This document shows positions 1-12,641 of a DNA stretch of 64,000 nucleotides, piece by piece; the stretch's first letter is position 1, and each line of letters begins with the position of its first letter. The stretch covers positions 806,001 to 870,000 of the forward strand of contig JAQSEB010000037.1 of the NCBI GenBank assembly GCA_030063045.1. Reading direction: 5' to 3'. The notes below the pieces were generated by a model, which was not told the origin of the DNA, searched no databases, and saw only the letters and a list, made by a program, of their open reading frames with translations. This DNA is from Pratylenchus scribneri. Its lineage: Eukaryota; Nematoda; Chromadorea; Rhabditida; Pratylenchidae. Made by a program: the position numbers and the translations under genes.

Positions 1-2916
1 GATTAGAGCAAAAAATTGTTATTCAACCTAATTCACCCTATTATTATGCTATTTTGGCCATCACTTTCCCCCTAATTATATACCAAATGAGACAAAATTA
101 GGCTAATTTTCCAGCCTTAACATTTTTGTTACTAATTTTGTCACCGCATTTATTATTTTGTTTTACGATTACATTATTTTACGCAATACACATTCCCTTC
201 CCAATTCCCACCTCTTCTCATTTTCATTTGGCCTATTCTTTCGGCCTCTTTCCCGACTCCTCCCTTTGATGATGAGAGTTTTTGGGCTCTATTTTCTGTG
301 CCTTCACATTCACAGCTGACTGACAAGGCCAACCACCACTGTTTATGGCCTAGGCCTCCCGTTGGGTTAGGAAGGGAGTAAAATAATCAATACGGCCAAC
401 GGCCAACTCCCAACACTTTCTCCCCATTCCCGCCGCTCCAATGGCTTTTACAATTCTCTTCACACAGAGACAATCTTCTCCACATTGACAAGCCTGGGAC
501 TACAGCGCCCCAGGGGGAAATGGGACGAAGTTCCTTTTTTACGTATAGATGTAGGGATTTGCGGCCCAGGGCCAAGAATTGAAATTTTTGGTCTTTTAAA
601 TAAGCAAGAAATCCGTTCCAAAAAAATGGCAAAAATTGCAAAATTATATATTATTTAAAATTAGCCAATAAGATAATTATTGCTTAATTAATTTTATTAA
701 ATATTTTCTGTGGCCATAAATTAAACTCGCAGGCATAAGCGGCTAATAAGACTTTAAAAGAAGACAACATTTTTGGCTTTTAATAATTCTTTTTTAAAAT
801 CATCCAATTAATTTAATTGGCATTTTCGCCACATTTTTCTCCATAATAATCTTCGATTTTTGCTTAAATGTTGCATCCAAAGTGCTCAAATAATCCAACC
901 TCATTTAATCTCTTCTCTGAATTTCCCTTCAAAAATGTTCCCAATTTCCGAATATAAATTTCCATTTTTGTCAGCAAATTCCCATGTCCCATGATTTTCA
1001 TTCCATTATATTTCCCGTGAGGCTCCTCTCTTCTCTTCCATTTCCATTATATATTTCATCTCCCACTTTTTTAGTCAGCTGGTTGCATTATTAAATGCGC
1101 ATGTATTTATTAAATGGGAGAGGGAAGGAAAATCAGGCTGATGAAATAAAAAAATTTATAATTATTAAATAAGGTTTCAAAATCACCCTAAAAAATTATC
1201 TTTTAAGCTAATAAAATAATTAATTAATTAATTATTTTCAATTTTTTTATTTCCAAAAAATTTTTAGCCAAAATCTTTTTAATACGAAAAAATTTATAAA
1301 AAAAATTGAATTTTCTATTTCAAAAATTTTATTGAAAAAAAATATAAAATAAAAATATTAGTGAATTAAATCTCAGAAAAGTTGCCACTTTTTCCCCTCC
1401 TTTCATTAATCGCCATTCGCCAACCCAATCCCAATCCCCATCCCCATGCGTGATCCGCGTGATTTGGTGGTTTTGGTTGGTTGCTTTAGACTCTGGGCGA
1501 ATAAAATGTAATTTAATGCATAATGACGGGGCATCGACAAGAAAAATGAATCACATCCCCTCCTGATCGCCTATTCATCATCCGCATTTTTGCCTTCCCA
1601 GACATAAATAAAATAAAACTTCAACAAAGACAATTTCCGTGAGGCCATATTCGATTGTAAAAAAGGCAAAATGTTTATTAGAAGCAAAAAATGGCTGTCC
1701 ACCTGTCCATTAAATAAATGCATTTTTCCCGATTTTGTCCCACTCCATAAATTTCCCCCATTATACTGCTGATTTCCGAGGTCACCATTTTGCCTACTGC
1801 TCATTTTTCTTTCAAAATTCATTCTGCCCGTTAATTTTCCTATTCATTCTTCCTCTTTTTAAATCATTTTTGTAATAAACATTCACCAAGGTTTTTGCTA
1901 TTTTTGCCTATTTCATCTTACAATAGTGAAAAACAATTTTAAAAAGCATTCCCATTTTTTGTAAACAATCCATTTTCGAGAATTGATCAACATTTTATTA
2001 TTCTCCCAATTTACTATTTATTTTTTTTTATCCAATATTCCCGCAGTTCAATTTGAGTAAATGTAACATTTAAAATACAAAAATTGAACAACTACTAGGT
2101 CACGTGTTATTATGGGCCATGGCCATCCATTTTCGAGGGTTAAAATAAAAGATTCAATTTTTATTGAGCGATTCAGTTTTTCGCCAATTTCATCTTACAA
2201 TAGAGAAAAACAATTTTAAAAAGCATTCCCATTTTTTTTGTAAATAACATTTTCGAGAATCGATCACCAATTCAATATTCCCTCAATTTATTTGTTTATT
2301 TATTTTTATTTTTGTTTATTCAATATTCCCACAACGGTTATACCAAATTTGAGTAAATATTACAATGAAAATACAAAAAATGAACATCTGCTGTTGGGGT
2401 TGGGGCACATGCTTTCCATGACCATCCATTTTTAGTTTTTTAGGGTACAAAGATTCAAATTTATTGTGCCATTCAGTGGCAACAACATTGCCTCCTCCCC
2501 TTCTTCATTCATTTGTTTTTTATTTTCCTATTTTAATTTTAGACCAATCCATTCGTAATTATTTCCTAATTAATTAATAAATTATTCGAAACAAAATTCT
2601 CTTTTAAAAAACATTGTTTAACATCAAAAATATAGGAAATTTAAAAATTCATTTTTGTCAATATATATGCGAATCCTTCTAGGCAAAATGCTAATTGGAC
2701 ATGTTTAGGGGGAGAAAAGCCTTTGATTCATCCAAATTTAAAAAAAATCCTCCGTTTGATCAATTCAAATCAAATATCAAAAGAAATTATTTAAAAACTT
2801 CCAAAGAACGTGAAAATCTTGTTAAATTAATTAATTCGCGCATAAACATTTTCGTTCATTTTGAATTTTTCCAAATTAATTTTCCTCCTTAATTTTGTAG
2901 AATAAGATCCAGAAGA
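1..2916. other. Non-coding upstream region
   Basis: No convincing gene was found. The open frames here, for example minus-strand frames at 387-641 and 1571-1822, lack coding-like composition, splice-bounded structure or a recognisable family. The stretch is A+T rich with C+T-rich patches. A direct duplication at 1904-2477 is listed separately. The 3' end lies immediately upstream of the first exon of the membrane-protein gene and probably holds its promoter, but no specific promoter element is recognised. Confidence 0.5.
1904..2477. repeat. Direct tandem duplication, two copies of about 280 bp
   Basis: Copy A (about 1904-2177) and copy B (about 2183-2477) share in the same order the landmarks TTTCATCTTACAATAG, AAAAAGCATTCCCATTTTTT, TTTTCGAGAAT, CAATATTCCC, TTTGAGTAAAT and CCATCCATTTT. 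The copies have diverged by substitutions and small indels, so the duplication is not recent. No open frame spans it. Confidence 0.8.
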
Positions 2917-5900
2917 ATGGAAAGGGAACGGTCATTATCCAGTTCCAGCAGTGATTCGTGGTCTTTGTTGGAGGAAATTGACGACGAAAATGATGAACAA
3001 CAGCAAATTGAAAAATCCGATTCATTGGTAAATTAATAGAGGATTTGGGCAAAGTGGTCTAAAAATATAAATTATTATAAAAATAATTCCGTAATATTTC
3101 GATAAGATAAGCAAAAGCATTAAATTTTGAGGATAAAATCTAATTTTTTTTTTGCGAAAATCGGAAATTATGTAAATGAATTTAATTGTTATTCGATGCC
3201 AATTATGAATTTCCCCCATCACTAAATGCTTAATTTAAAAAAACTTAAAGGGCCATTCGAATGTTCCTTCTTTTCTTACTTTTGGAGAGGTAAAATTAAA
3301 AATTGAAAAATAATTTTTTTTTTATCAAATTCTGAAAATTTTAAAATAATTTTTTTCCCGGTTAAATAATGAATTTGGATTAAAATATGAATGAATTCAA
3401 TATTAAAAATGAGCGTAATTTTAATTAAAATAATTAGCCTACCAATTTCCGATTTTCCTTCTTTATTCCTTTTTTGAGGAAAAACCAAAAAAAAAATTTA
3501 TTTTTGGTACTAAAAAATGTACAAATATTTTTATTTCAATTTAATGACGAATTTTAATTTATAAATTTAATTAAATAAAAAATATGGCCCCAAAAATTCC
3601 AGTCACCTCTCACATCTGATCACAAAAATGCTTCCAAACAACAAATTATTGGCCAAATGGAACCGTTGGAGTCCATTTCCAGTGTCCAATTGCTGCCGTT
3701 GGATATTTCCGCCACTCTTTTGGCCTCATCCCAACATTTATTGGTGGTCACCACACCGGCTTCCTCCTCAATTGTTACCCAAACGGGCGCAATTCTTTCG
3801 CCGGAACATTCCGCGCAGGCTTTAGCCAATAATGGTTTACTAATTTGTGATTTGAATAAAATTGACTTGTAAATTTCCTTCTCAAAGACCCGGATTCGCC
3901 GGTTTTAGTCAGCCCACCAAAATCGCCGCCCATCGAGAGCACATTCACATTTTTGAAGGATCCGAAGTTGCGAATTTCATTTTCGGATTCTTGCGAGTCG
4001 AAAGAGGAGGAAGATGACAATGGAAGGGCCAAAGCATTAGAGGAGGGAGCCGAAATTGTGGCCAAGACTGGAGTTGAAGAGAAAACTATGGATGATGAGG
4101 TTAAATTTTGTTTTTTGAATGTAAAAATTAAAATCAAAGGTGATTTCTGTTTTATCAAATAATTTTTCAAATAATCGCAGGAATATTTCAAAAATTATTT
4201 CTCGAGAATTACTCAAACACTCTAATGATTTTAATAAAAATTCCTTACAATTGGGGAAGGAATAATTTGGAATGAAAATATCTAATATCCGATGATGGTG
4301 TTAAAGCTGATATGGATTATAGTATTTTATTAGGCATAAAATTATAGCTGTAAAATGATATCAAATATATTGGTTAAAATTGGATCCTTATTCCTTACCG
4401 AGTAATGGACAAAAACGTATAAAACCAACGGAATTTAGCTGAATTTTATCGAAAATCAATGCATTTGAATATCATTCTGTAAATAATTTTATGTCCTAAT
4501 AAAACTATGCACCGTTACCATTATCGACAGTAGACCATTTTATTTCCATCTGCCAAAAATTTATCACACATTTACCTCATCAGGGTCTACCATCGATTTT
4601 TGATTAATTGATAAGAGAATCACATTAATAGTTATTTTGAATAAAAAGAAAAAAATTGAAATTTGAGAATAAAATTATATGAAAACCATAAAAGAGTTAA
4701 TAAAAATATGCAATTTTATTGATTGAAAAGCAAATCAAATTGATTATTTTTCATTATCAAGGTTTTTGAACAAAGTCAAAATGAGCCAAGGGAAAATTCG
4801 GCAAACACTGAAGAAACCGAAACCGAAAATTTGACAAAGGAAATCACCGAAAAAGTCGATGTTGAAATTGAAAAGGCCGAAGAGGCATTTGAACAGGAAA
4901 AAGTGGTTCAATTGATGAATAAGGAAGAGGAAAGCACGAAAATGGAAATTGAGGCCAAAAATGAAGAAGACGATGAAGAATTATCCGAGCCAGAAAGCAG
5001 CAGCATTTTGAGCGGCCATGAATCCATTGATGAATCCATTCGATCATCTCGACCCGAATATTCGTCCAATACTTCGAGTTTTGGAATTGGAAGTAATTCA
5101 CCTCAATTTAATTCCTCTTCGGAAATGGAAGATACTGAAGAAGAGGAGGAAAAGTCAATGGATATGGGCAATAAGGCAGAAAATGGAATGGAAGGAAATG
5201 TGGAGGAGGAAATTGGTATCATTTTTAAAAAAAATGGAAAAATTTGAAATTAATTATGCCATAGAGAATTCCGAAGATAATAATGAACTTGACAAATCTA
5301 AAGTTCTAAAGGAACATACACAATTAGCATAGTGTCTTGTCTAGTATATTGCAGAATTCTACTATATTCACTAGATAGATACTGGACTAATACTATTCAA
5401 GTTATCATATAGGTTCGGGAATAAGCTCCTCTTTCGAATCGGCCTATCCGATTTAGTCTATGAATTTTCAATTTCCGACAAGGAATTGAGGTTTTTACAA
5501 AAGTTAATAACCAAACCGTTTCTGGTTTAAACAACTGTTCAATTTCTCAAAGAAGCTCATACGGGTTTGTAAATGAAATTTCATACACTAAATAAACAAT
5601 GTGGAATTGAATAAGCCCATTTTCATTTATGTATACTTAAGCCTAAAAACCTGGATTTAGTAATTTCCAATATTTCAATACCGTCCATATTCCGCCAAAA
5701 TCTACCGGAATTAAATAATAACTAATTTATTTTGAAAAAAAAATCAAAAAAATTTCCATTTTTTGCCAATAAATTTTATATTAATATTTTCAAAGAATCG
5801 AGCACAATCAGCAGCATTCCCTCATCAATGTTGTCATCGTCAATTTCGTCGAATTCATTGGCCGATGAACAAATTCTTCCATCACTTCCACCAACAGAGA

Positions 5901-8900
5901 GCATTCCATCCATCAAAGGCAGCAATAATTTGGAACGGTTTTTCTTGCCAAAATAATATTTTCATTGATTCTACTATTTTTAGTCCGGAAATGTTGAATG
6001 ATTCCAATGTGGAAATGGGCTGGACCGAACTGAGCATTTCATCAGTTTCGGCCTATTCAACGGATGAAGTCAGTGCCGAAAAGGGTGCAGGCCAAGAGGA
6101 AGCAATGCATTCGGCTGAAATGGTTGCCCGTCGATTTGATGAACTTTGTAAATATTTTAAAAAATTTTTATCATAAAATTCAAATACTTTACTTTATAAT
6201 AATAAATAAAATAACAGGGGCCAAAAATTGCCAATTATGGAATATGATCTTTTTAAATTCCATCAAAAATCATTTATAAAAAATTTTATTTAAAAAGCAT
6301 TAAATTAGGTCCAAAATTTATCAAAAATTTAATTTATAAATTAACAAAAATAATTTTTAAGATTCTTCTATTGTTTAAATTTCATCAAAAATATTTTTTA
6401 TTATTGACTTAGAAAGCAATAAACTGATGAGAAACTCAAAATAAAATTAATAAATTAGAAATTATTAAACTATGTCCAAAAATAATTTATCAACTAAAAA
6501 TATAAATTAAAAAATAATAAAATTTTAAAATTTTTCTGTCATTTTTTTAAATGCCTCAAAAAAGTATTTTTAATTTTGGCTTCAAAAACAATAAATTGAA
6601 TTTTCAAAATTTTTTTATTTATTAGCCGAAAAAATGGATGAATCCCTTTGGCAACGCATTCTGGACGAAACATTTGGCTCACTGAAGAATTTTGAACGTT
6701 CAGACCGAATTATCAACATTTTGATTATTGCCATGTTCCTCACATCCATCTCATCAATGACAATTCTCCACATTTTGGGTAAATTTAATTCAATTAATAA
6801 TTAAAAATTAAATAAATATTAAAATTAAATAAAAAAATATATTAAATTATATTATTAAAAATAAATTAAATTATTAAAAATTAAAAAATATTTAAAAATT
6901 AAATAAAATTATTAAAAATAAATTAAATAAAATAATTTAAAAAATAAAATAAATAAAAATTTAAAAAATATTAAAAAATTAAATAAAATAATTAAAAAAT
7001 AAAAAAAAATTAAATTAAATAATTATAAATTAAATATTATAATTTATGTCTTAAATTTTTTGCTAACTTATCAACTATATTAAAATTTTTTAATCTTTTG
7101 TAGAAAACACATGGATTGGCACCAACATTTCCAATTCAATGCAACAATCTTCTCCACGAATTCCCCTTCAATCATCAATTCAGCCACCGACCGAATTCCG
7201 TGCCAATTCGCGCCAAACAGACGATAAATGGAATTCGGAATTACGCCAATGCAAGGATGAACTGATTGAGGCGGTCAGTTGACATAGGGAAAAATTTTTT
7301 GGAATTAACATATGGAATAATTTTAATATAAAATAACACATCATGGAAAATTCCTTTCTACTTATTATTTAGAGAAGCTTAGAATTTGTGTTAATTGAAT
7401 TTGCCTAATTTTTTAAAAATCATCAAAATTTATTTTCTTATTTTTAATATTATAATCTATATTTTTACTTAATATTAAATAGAAAAATAAGCGAGAATAT
7501 TGGGAAAAATATTTATATTTAACACTAAAAAAATTAGTTAAAAATTGCTTTTCTATTATTTAAGTCTTAAAATTTCGGCTTGAATTATAATTTACTTTGA
7601 TCTTATTTTTTAAAAATGATCAATTTTTTTCTTATTTTTAAAATATTATCATTCCATTCATTTTACTTTTAATTAAGCTGTAAAAGTTTTCCTTATTAAA
7701 TTGAAAAATTTATTATTTTGTGTTAATTTTTAACATTTTTTTTTCAGAAACATGCTTATGAGAGCAAAGCAAAATTATTGCACTATGTGCGCTTCAAAGA
7801 GATGGAACAAGAAGCAATGGTGGAGGAATTGAAGAAGGAATTGGAGATGGCTAAACTGTCGTTGGAAAATCTTCAACATCAACAAAAAGAATCGAATGGG
7901 CAAATTTTCCTTTTGGATGATTCAACAAATGGAAAACATAATGAATTTGAGGAAGCCATTGAAATGGAGGAAAGGGAATCAATGAATTTTGGGCAAAAGC
8001 GACGAATGAAAAAAAGATGGACAATGCGAAATGCAATAGAATTGACCAAAAGACCAAAATTCGATGAGGAAATGAAAAGAATAATATCGAATAATCCGCC
8101 AATCACATCATGTCCAGGCTTCATAGAGCCAACGGAATATGGCGACGAACAGTCGGGAATGCCGGCTCCACCACCAATGATTTGGCCGGGAATAGTCGAA
8201 CAAATTGGAGGAAGGCTGATTGCACCGCCGGCCACATTGGACAGCCAATTGATGCCACCGCCGGTGACAATAAACAAAAAGAAGACAGAAGACAAGGCAA
8301 TCGATGTTCAAGAAGTGAGAATTTTGGGGCATTTTAAAAATAGTTTAATTTTTAATATTTAAGAATTATGAAGGAAAAAATAAATTCAACATAATGGACC
8401 AAATAAATATTGAAATTAATAATTTTATTTTTATTTAAAATTTTTTTGGAATTGAATTTACTTTAAAATTCCCATATTTATCTTTTACCATGAATTTAAG
8501 TGCTTATAAAATATTGCCAATAAAATAAATAAATGCAAAAAACTTATAAACTCATCGAAAATACAACAATTTTTATATTTTTACTATGAAATTAAAGAGC
8601 ACATTTTTTACTATAAATTTTTAATTTTTGTTTAAATTGGTTGAGATTTGAGAATTAATTAAATTTTGCTCATAAAATCTTTTAAATTGACTTTCATTAT
8701 GGATTCAATGCTTTTTGAAACAAAATCTTCTTTCAAAACTAATTAAAATAAAATTAATAAAATTTGATAGTCAAGTATATTTTATTTAATTTGATTACAC
8801 AAATCATCAAAATTGGTTCAATTCCTGATGAGTTTTAAAAAGGCATGGGGCCATATTCCAATAATATTTAATAAATCCATTTTTAGATCTAATAAAAACT

Positions 8901-11705
8901 CAATTTTTTAATTTTAAATTTTTGAAGGATTTGAATCAATATTGGTCATCCAAATTTGTTTACAAGTTATTTGATGATCAACAAGCATCCACATCTGAAC
9001 ATTCCGAACAAATTGAGGAAGAATCAAAAAGATCAAAAATTGAAAAGGAATCGGAAGAGGAAGAAATGGATGAGGAGAATGGATTTGGCACAAAAATGCT
9101 CACAAATTGGCAAAAATACAATGAAATTCTGGCAAATTTGAGCACCCAATCCGGGCGAACCCAAATGCTGAAAAGTGTGCGCAATGCGGTGGTGGCACGA
9201 TTGAATCGAACAATCGAGAAGACAACGACGGCATTAGCTGCCGCAACAAAATTGGTAAACGATGAACAAAGATTAAGGAATTAAATTAAATAATTTTTTA
9301 ACAATTTATTTTATTAATATATTTAAATTTTGATATAATACCAATTGTTTTTCTTAAAAAATAGTATTAAATTTGACATTTTTTTTAAACCGTAAGTAAT
9401 AATGTCAGCATCAGGGATGCCATCGATGTCTTAAAAAATCGAAATTTTCATGATATTAAAAATTTTTGAAAATCGAAAATTGAAATTTCGAGGGTTGAAA
9501 ATTTTCGAATCGAAATTTCGGGGGATAAATTTTTAAAAATCGCAAATCGAATTTTTGTTAACATGAATGATGAATGGCTGAAATTTCTGACCGAAATGGA
9601 ATAAATTGAAAATCAATGCAATCCCTGGATCGCTATTCAATAAATTTAATCAAATTATTTTGAAAATTATTAAAAATATTAAAATTTTTAATTAAAATTT
9701 TTAATTTCCTATCAATTAAATATAAAATCCATATCCTACTCATGTCCATAAAGGTAATTTCTAAGAATTATGGTGAAAAAAAATTAAGAAAATTGCCAAA
9801 AAATCAATATAAAAAATTTATAATTTTTTATCAAATTAAATATATTTCATTTTAAGATGACTTCCGAGAATTTTGGCCAAAATTTTTTCACATCAACTGT
9901 TCGAGAAATGATGGCTCGGATGGAAAATTCTGGCCTATCCAACATTGTGGATTGCCTGAACAATGGAATTCAGCGCATTCAAAACATTCAATTGTGCATT
10001 CCTCCATTTTTGGATTGGCCAATTTTGGTTGAGGAAGAGGATGAGGATGAGGATGAAGATGAAATTGAAGAAAATGAAAACTCAAAAAATGATGTGACAA
10101 AAGTGGAAAATAAAAATGAAGAAAACAAAGAGAATGATGCCAAATGCAAATATGTCGATACGGAAGAGAAAAAATATACATATTATTTTTATGTATTTGA
10201 GAATGGAAAAGCCCGCAACCTAACATGTGATGAATTTCTTATTCCCAATCGCTATCGCTACGACGGAATTTATATGGGTCGGGAAAAAGTTTCAATTGAA
10301 GAAAATGATGCAAAAAAAGAGGAAAATAAAAATGAAGAAGAGGATGGTGCCAAAAATGTTGATGATAAGGATGAAGAGGAAAAGGATGCTTCCCATTCAT
10401 TGGAGAATGAAAATGCGAACAATGGAACAGGCGGATGGCTCCTGCAGGTAAAAATTAACATAAAATTTTTAAAATATTTTGTAAAAATCAACATAATAAT
10501 TTTTTTCAAATATATTTTATTTTTTTAATCTTCAAAATGCAATTTTAAATAATTATTACAATTATTTATTATCATTGAGCTCTAATCAAATTAATTAATA
10601 TAGAAAAAAAAATTAAATACAATTTAAAAATCTATAAAATTTAAATAAAAATTAAATAAAATTAAAACATTTAGAGAGCCACTGCCCGAGCTGCGCTTCG
10701 CAATGGAAAAATCTCCTGCGTCACCTACGTTAAGAATCACACCGGGAAGGGTGCAGCCCGATTCAATCGGTGGCTTTTTGCCCGGGCGGCATTGCGGCAA
10801 AAACAAAGAAAAGAGCAACGGAATGGGACGATGGAAAGCGGTAATTCTTCCTTTCATTTTAAATAATAATTAATTAAAAAAATAAAAAATTAATTAAAAT
10901 ATTTAAAATTAAATTAATAAATTAAAAATTAAATTAAAATAATTAAAATTAATTAAAATAAAAATTAATTAAAATAAAAAAAATAATTTAAAAATTTATT
11001 AACATAAAAATTTATTAAAATAAAAATTTATTAAAATAAAAATTAATTAAAATAAAAATTAGTTAAAATAAAAAATTAATTAATTAGAAATAAAATAATT
11101 AAAATAAATTAAAATAAAATTTAATAAAAATAAAAAATTAATTAATAAATTAAAAATTAAATTAAAATAATTAAAATTAATTAAAATCGAAAATTAATTA
11201 AAATTAATTAAAATAAAAATTTACATATTAATAAAAAATTATAATTTTTCCAGAAACACGTTCCTCCTTATTCCGCGATGATTGGATGTTTGCCAGACAG
11301 AAAATTCGGGCAAAATTGCGGGATAAACAGAATGAAGAAAACAAAGAGAATTGGCTATTTGTGAGGCAAAAAATGAGGGAAAAGGCCAGAGAAGAAGGAG
11401 CCGGAGAAAATGATGAATCGGAGGAGGAATTAACAATTGGAAAGGGAAATTGGCTATTTGGAAGGCAAAAATTGCGGCAAAAATTACGGAATGAAGAAAA
11501 ACATTTTTGGACATCGACTGAATCGGCAGAGGAGGAAGAAGAGGAAGAATGGCCAAAGAAAAAGCAAAGAAAATGGTGGCGAAAAAAGGAGCAGAAGAAA
11601 AAGTGGAAAAAGGGATTTGCGGGGAAATGGACGACGACGGCAAATTTTAATCAAGAAGAATTTTACGGGGACAACAAATTCTCCGGTGATGAGGATGAAG
11701 ATTAA
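2917..11705 (+). CDS. Acidic single-pass membrane protein with LIR-like motif, coiled coil and W-LF-R repeats (CCPG1-like layout)
   Basis: Thirteen exons read as one 1246-aa protein: 2917-3027, 3603-3834, 3888-4099, 4762-5215, 5796-5937, 5984-6147, 6626-6778, 7104-7273, 7748-8314, 8928-9254, 9857-10447, 10675-10840, 11254-11705. Every junction is GT-AG and phase-consistent. The start is the first ATG after an acceptor-like TTTTGTAG that could be a trans-splice site. Residues 8-22 are Ser-rich and hold W15-S-L-L followed by acidic residues, an LC3-interacting-region-like motif. Residues about 186-440 are Glu/Ser-rich. One hydrophobic segment lies near 467-489. A charged coiled coil follows near 530-600, then poly-acidic stretches (about 920-1030), and four W-[LM]-F-x-R repeats with W at 1074, 1107, 1130 and 1163. 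The likely topology is cytosolic N-terminus and luminal C-terminus. The order LIR, membrane span, coiled coil recalls CCPG1-type ER-phagy receptors, but homology is not shown. Intron 9255-9856 carries a hAT-like MITE. Confidence 0.82.
9412..9627. mobile_element. Small hAT-like MITE in intron 10 of the membrane-protein gene
   Basis: Imperfect terminal inverted repeats CAGGGATGCCATCGAT and, reversed from the right end, CAGGGATTGCATTGAT bound a 216-bp A+T-rich insert. The interior repeats variants of ATCGAAATTT. The CAGGG termini fit the hAT consensus YARNG. No clean 8-bp target duplication is visible, so either the boundaries are slightly off or the flanks have decayed. No coding potential. Confidence 0.6.
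10841..11253. repeat. Intron of low-complexity AATTAAAAT sequence
   Basis: This 413-bp intron, between the exons carrying the first and second W-LF-R repeats, is almost entirely A and T, built from irregular reiterations of AATTAAAAT and TTAATTAAAAT. The intron at 6779-7103 has a similar character. No other feature is seen. Confidence 0.7.
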
Positions 11706-12641
11706 GAAAAAGAAGATGGGATGAATTTTGAGACCAATATTTTGAATTCAATTATAAAATGTGAGTGTATTTTTTTTAACATTTTCGATTAAAATTTGCA
11801 TTTTAATGGATTTTTAATAATATCTTGGCCTATTAAAATTTAGAAATTTTTAAAATATTCCAAATTTGAAATAAAAATCCATTAAAAATAAAAATAATTA
11901 CCAAGTAAAATTGTAATTTTTTTATTTTCTCTGAATTCAAATCCGTTCAATTTGTATAAATAAAATCAGAAGCCTTTCCTTACCCGTACCCTTTTTTTTA
12001 TCAACCAATAAAATCCTCATCCAACAATTTATCATTGAATCAAAAATTGTCATATTATATAAATAAAATAAACAATTTTTTAATTCGTTAAAAAATTATA
12101 AAATTTGCTTAAAATGAGAATTTGCATAAAAAACTATAAGGTATATCGACTAGGCTGAATTGAATGAGTCTATTTATGCTTATAGTTTACAGCATTTGAA
12201 AATTTCTTAATAATTAATAAAACTTTAATAGGCTGGCAAATTTTTAGGCTGGGAAATTCTGAAAAGATTCCTAATAAAAATACATTAGAAAATATGGCGT
12301 TTTGATATATAAAAAAAAAAGAAAATGACTATTTATACAATTTTGGTGAGCCGTGAGCATGAGCACTGCGCGGTGAGCTTTGAGTACTGAGCCACACGCC
12401 ACACCAACACTTCGTTATGGAACGTTAACAAAATCTCATTTGTTTACGGAGAAACGCTAATTTATTTAATGAAAAATAATTCGAAAATTTATTGAAATAA
12501 CGATTTTTAATTCTTATAAGAGTTTTATACCTATTTTATTTTACATATCAATTAATATTAAACCCTCCATTAATAAATCTTAAAATATTAAAACATAATT
12601 TTTACAAGATTAATAAATCTGCATATCAATCAAATTAAATT
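11706..12641. other. Intergenic region between the membrane-protein and F-box genes
   Basis: No gene is seen. Positions about 11960-12130 share ordered landmarks with about 20940-21140 (AATAAAATCAGAAGCC, then CAACCAATA, then CATTGAATCAAAAATT or a close variant, then ATTGTCATAT or ATTATCATAT), so they are diverged copies of one segment. A short G+C-rich patch at about 12350-12415 repeats GTGAGC/GAGCA words; its nature is unknown. Confidence 0.55.

Noticed and set aside
387..641. 84-aa minus-strand frame
   Set aside because: No family, no splice context, and composition like the surrounding non-coding DNA.
2695..2892. 65-aa frame as first exon of the membrane-protein gene
   Set aside because: Splicing from its only good donor to the acceptor at 2900 runs into an in-frame TAA, while the ATG at 2917 gives a phase-perfect model.
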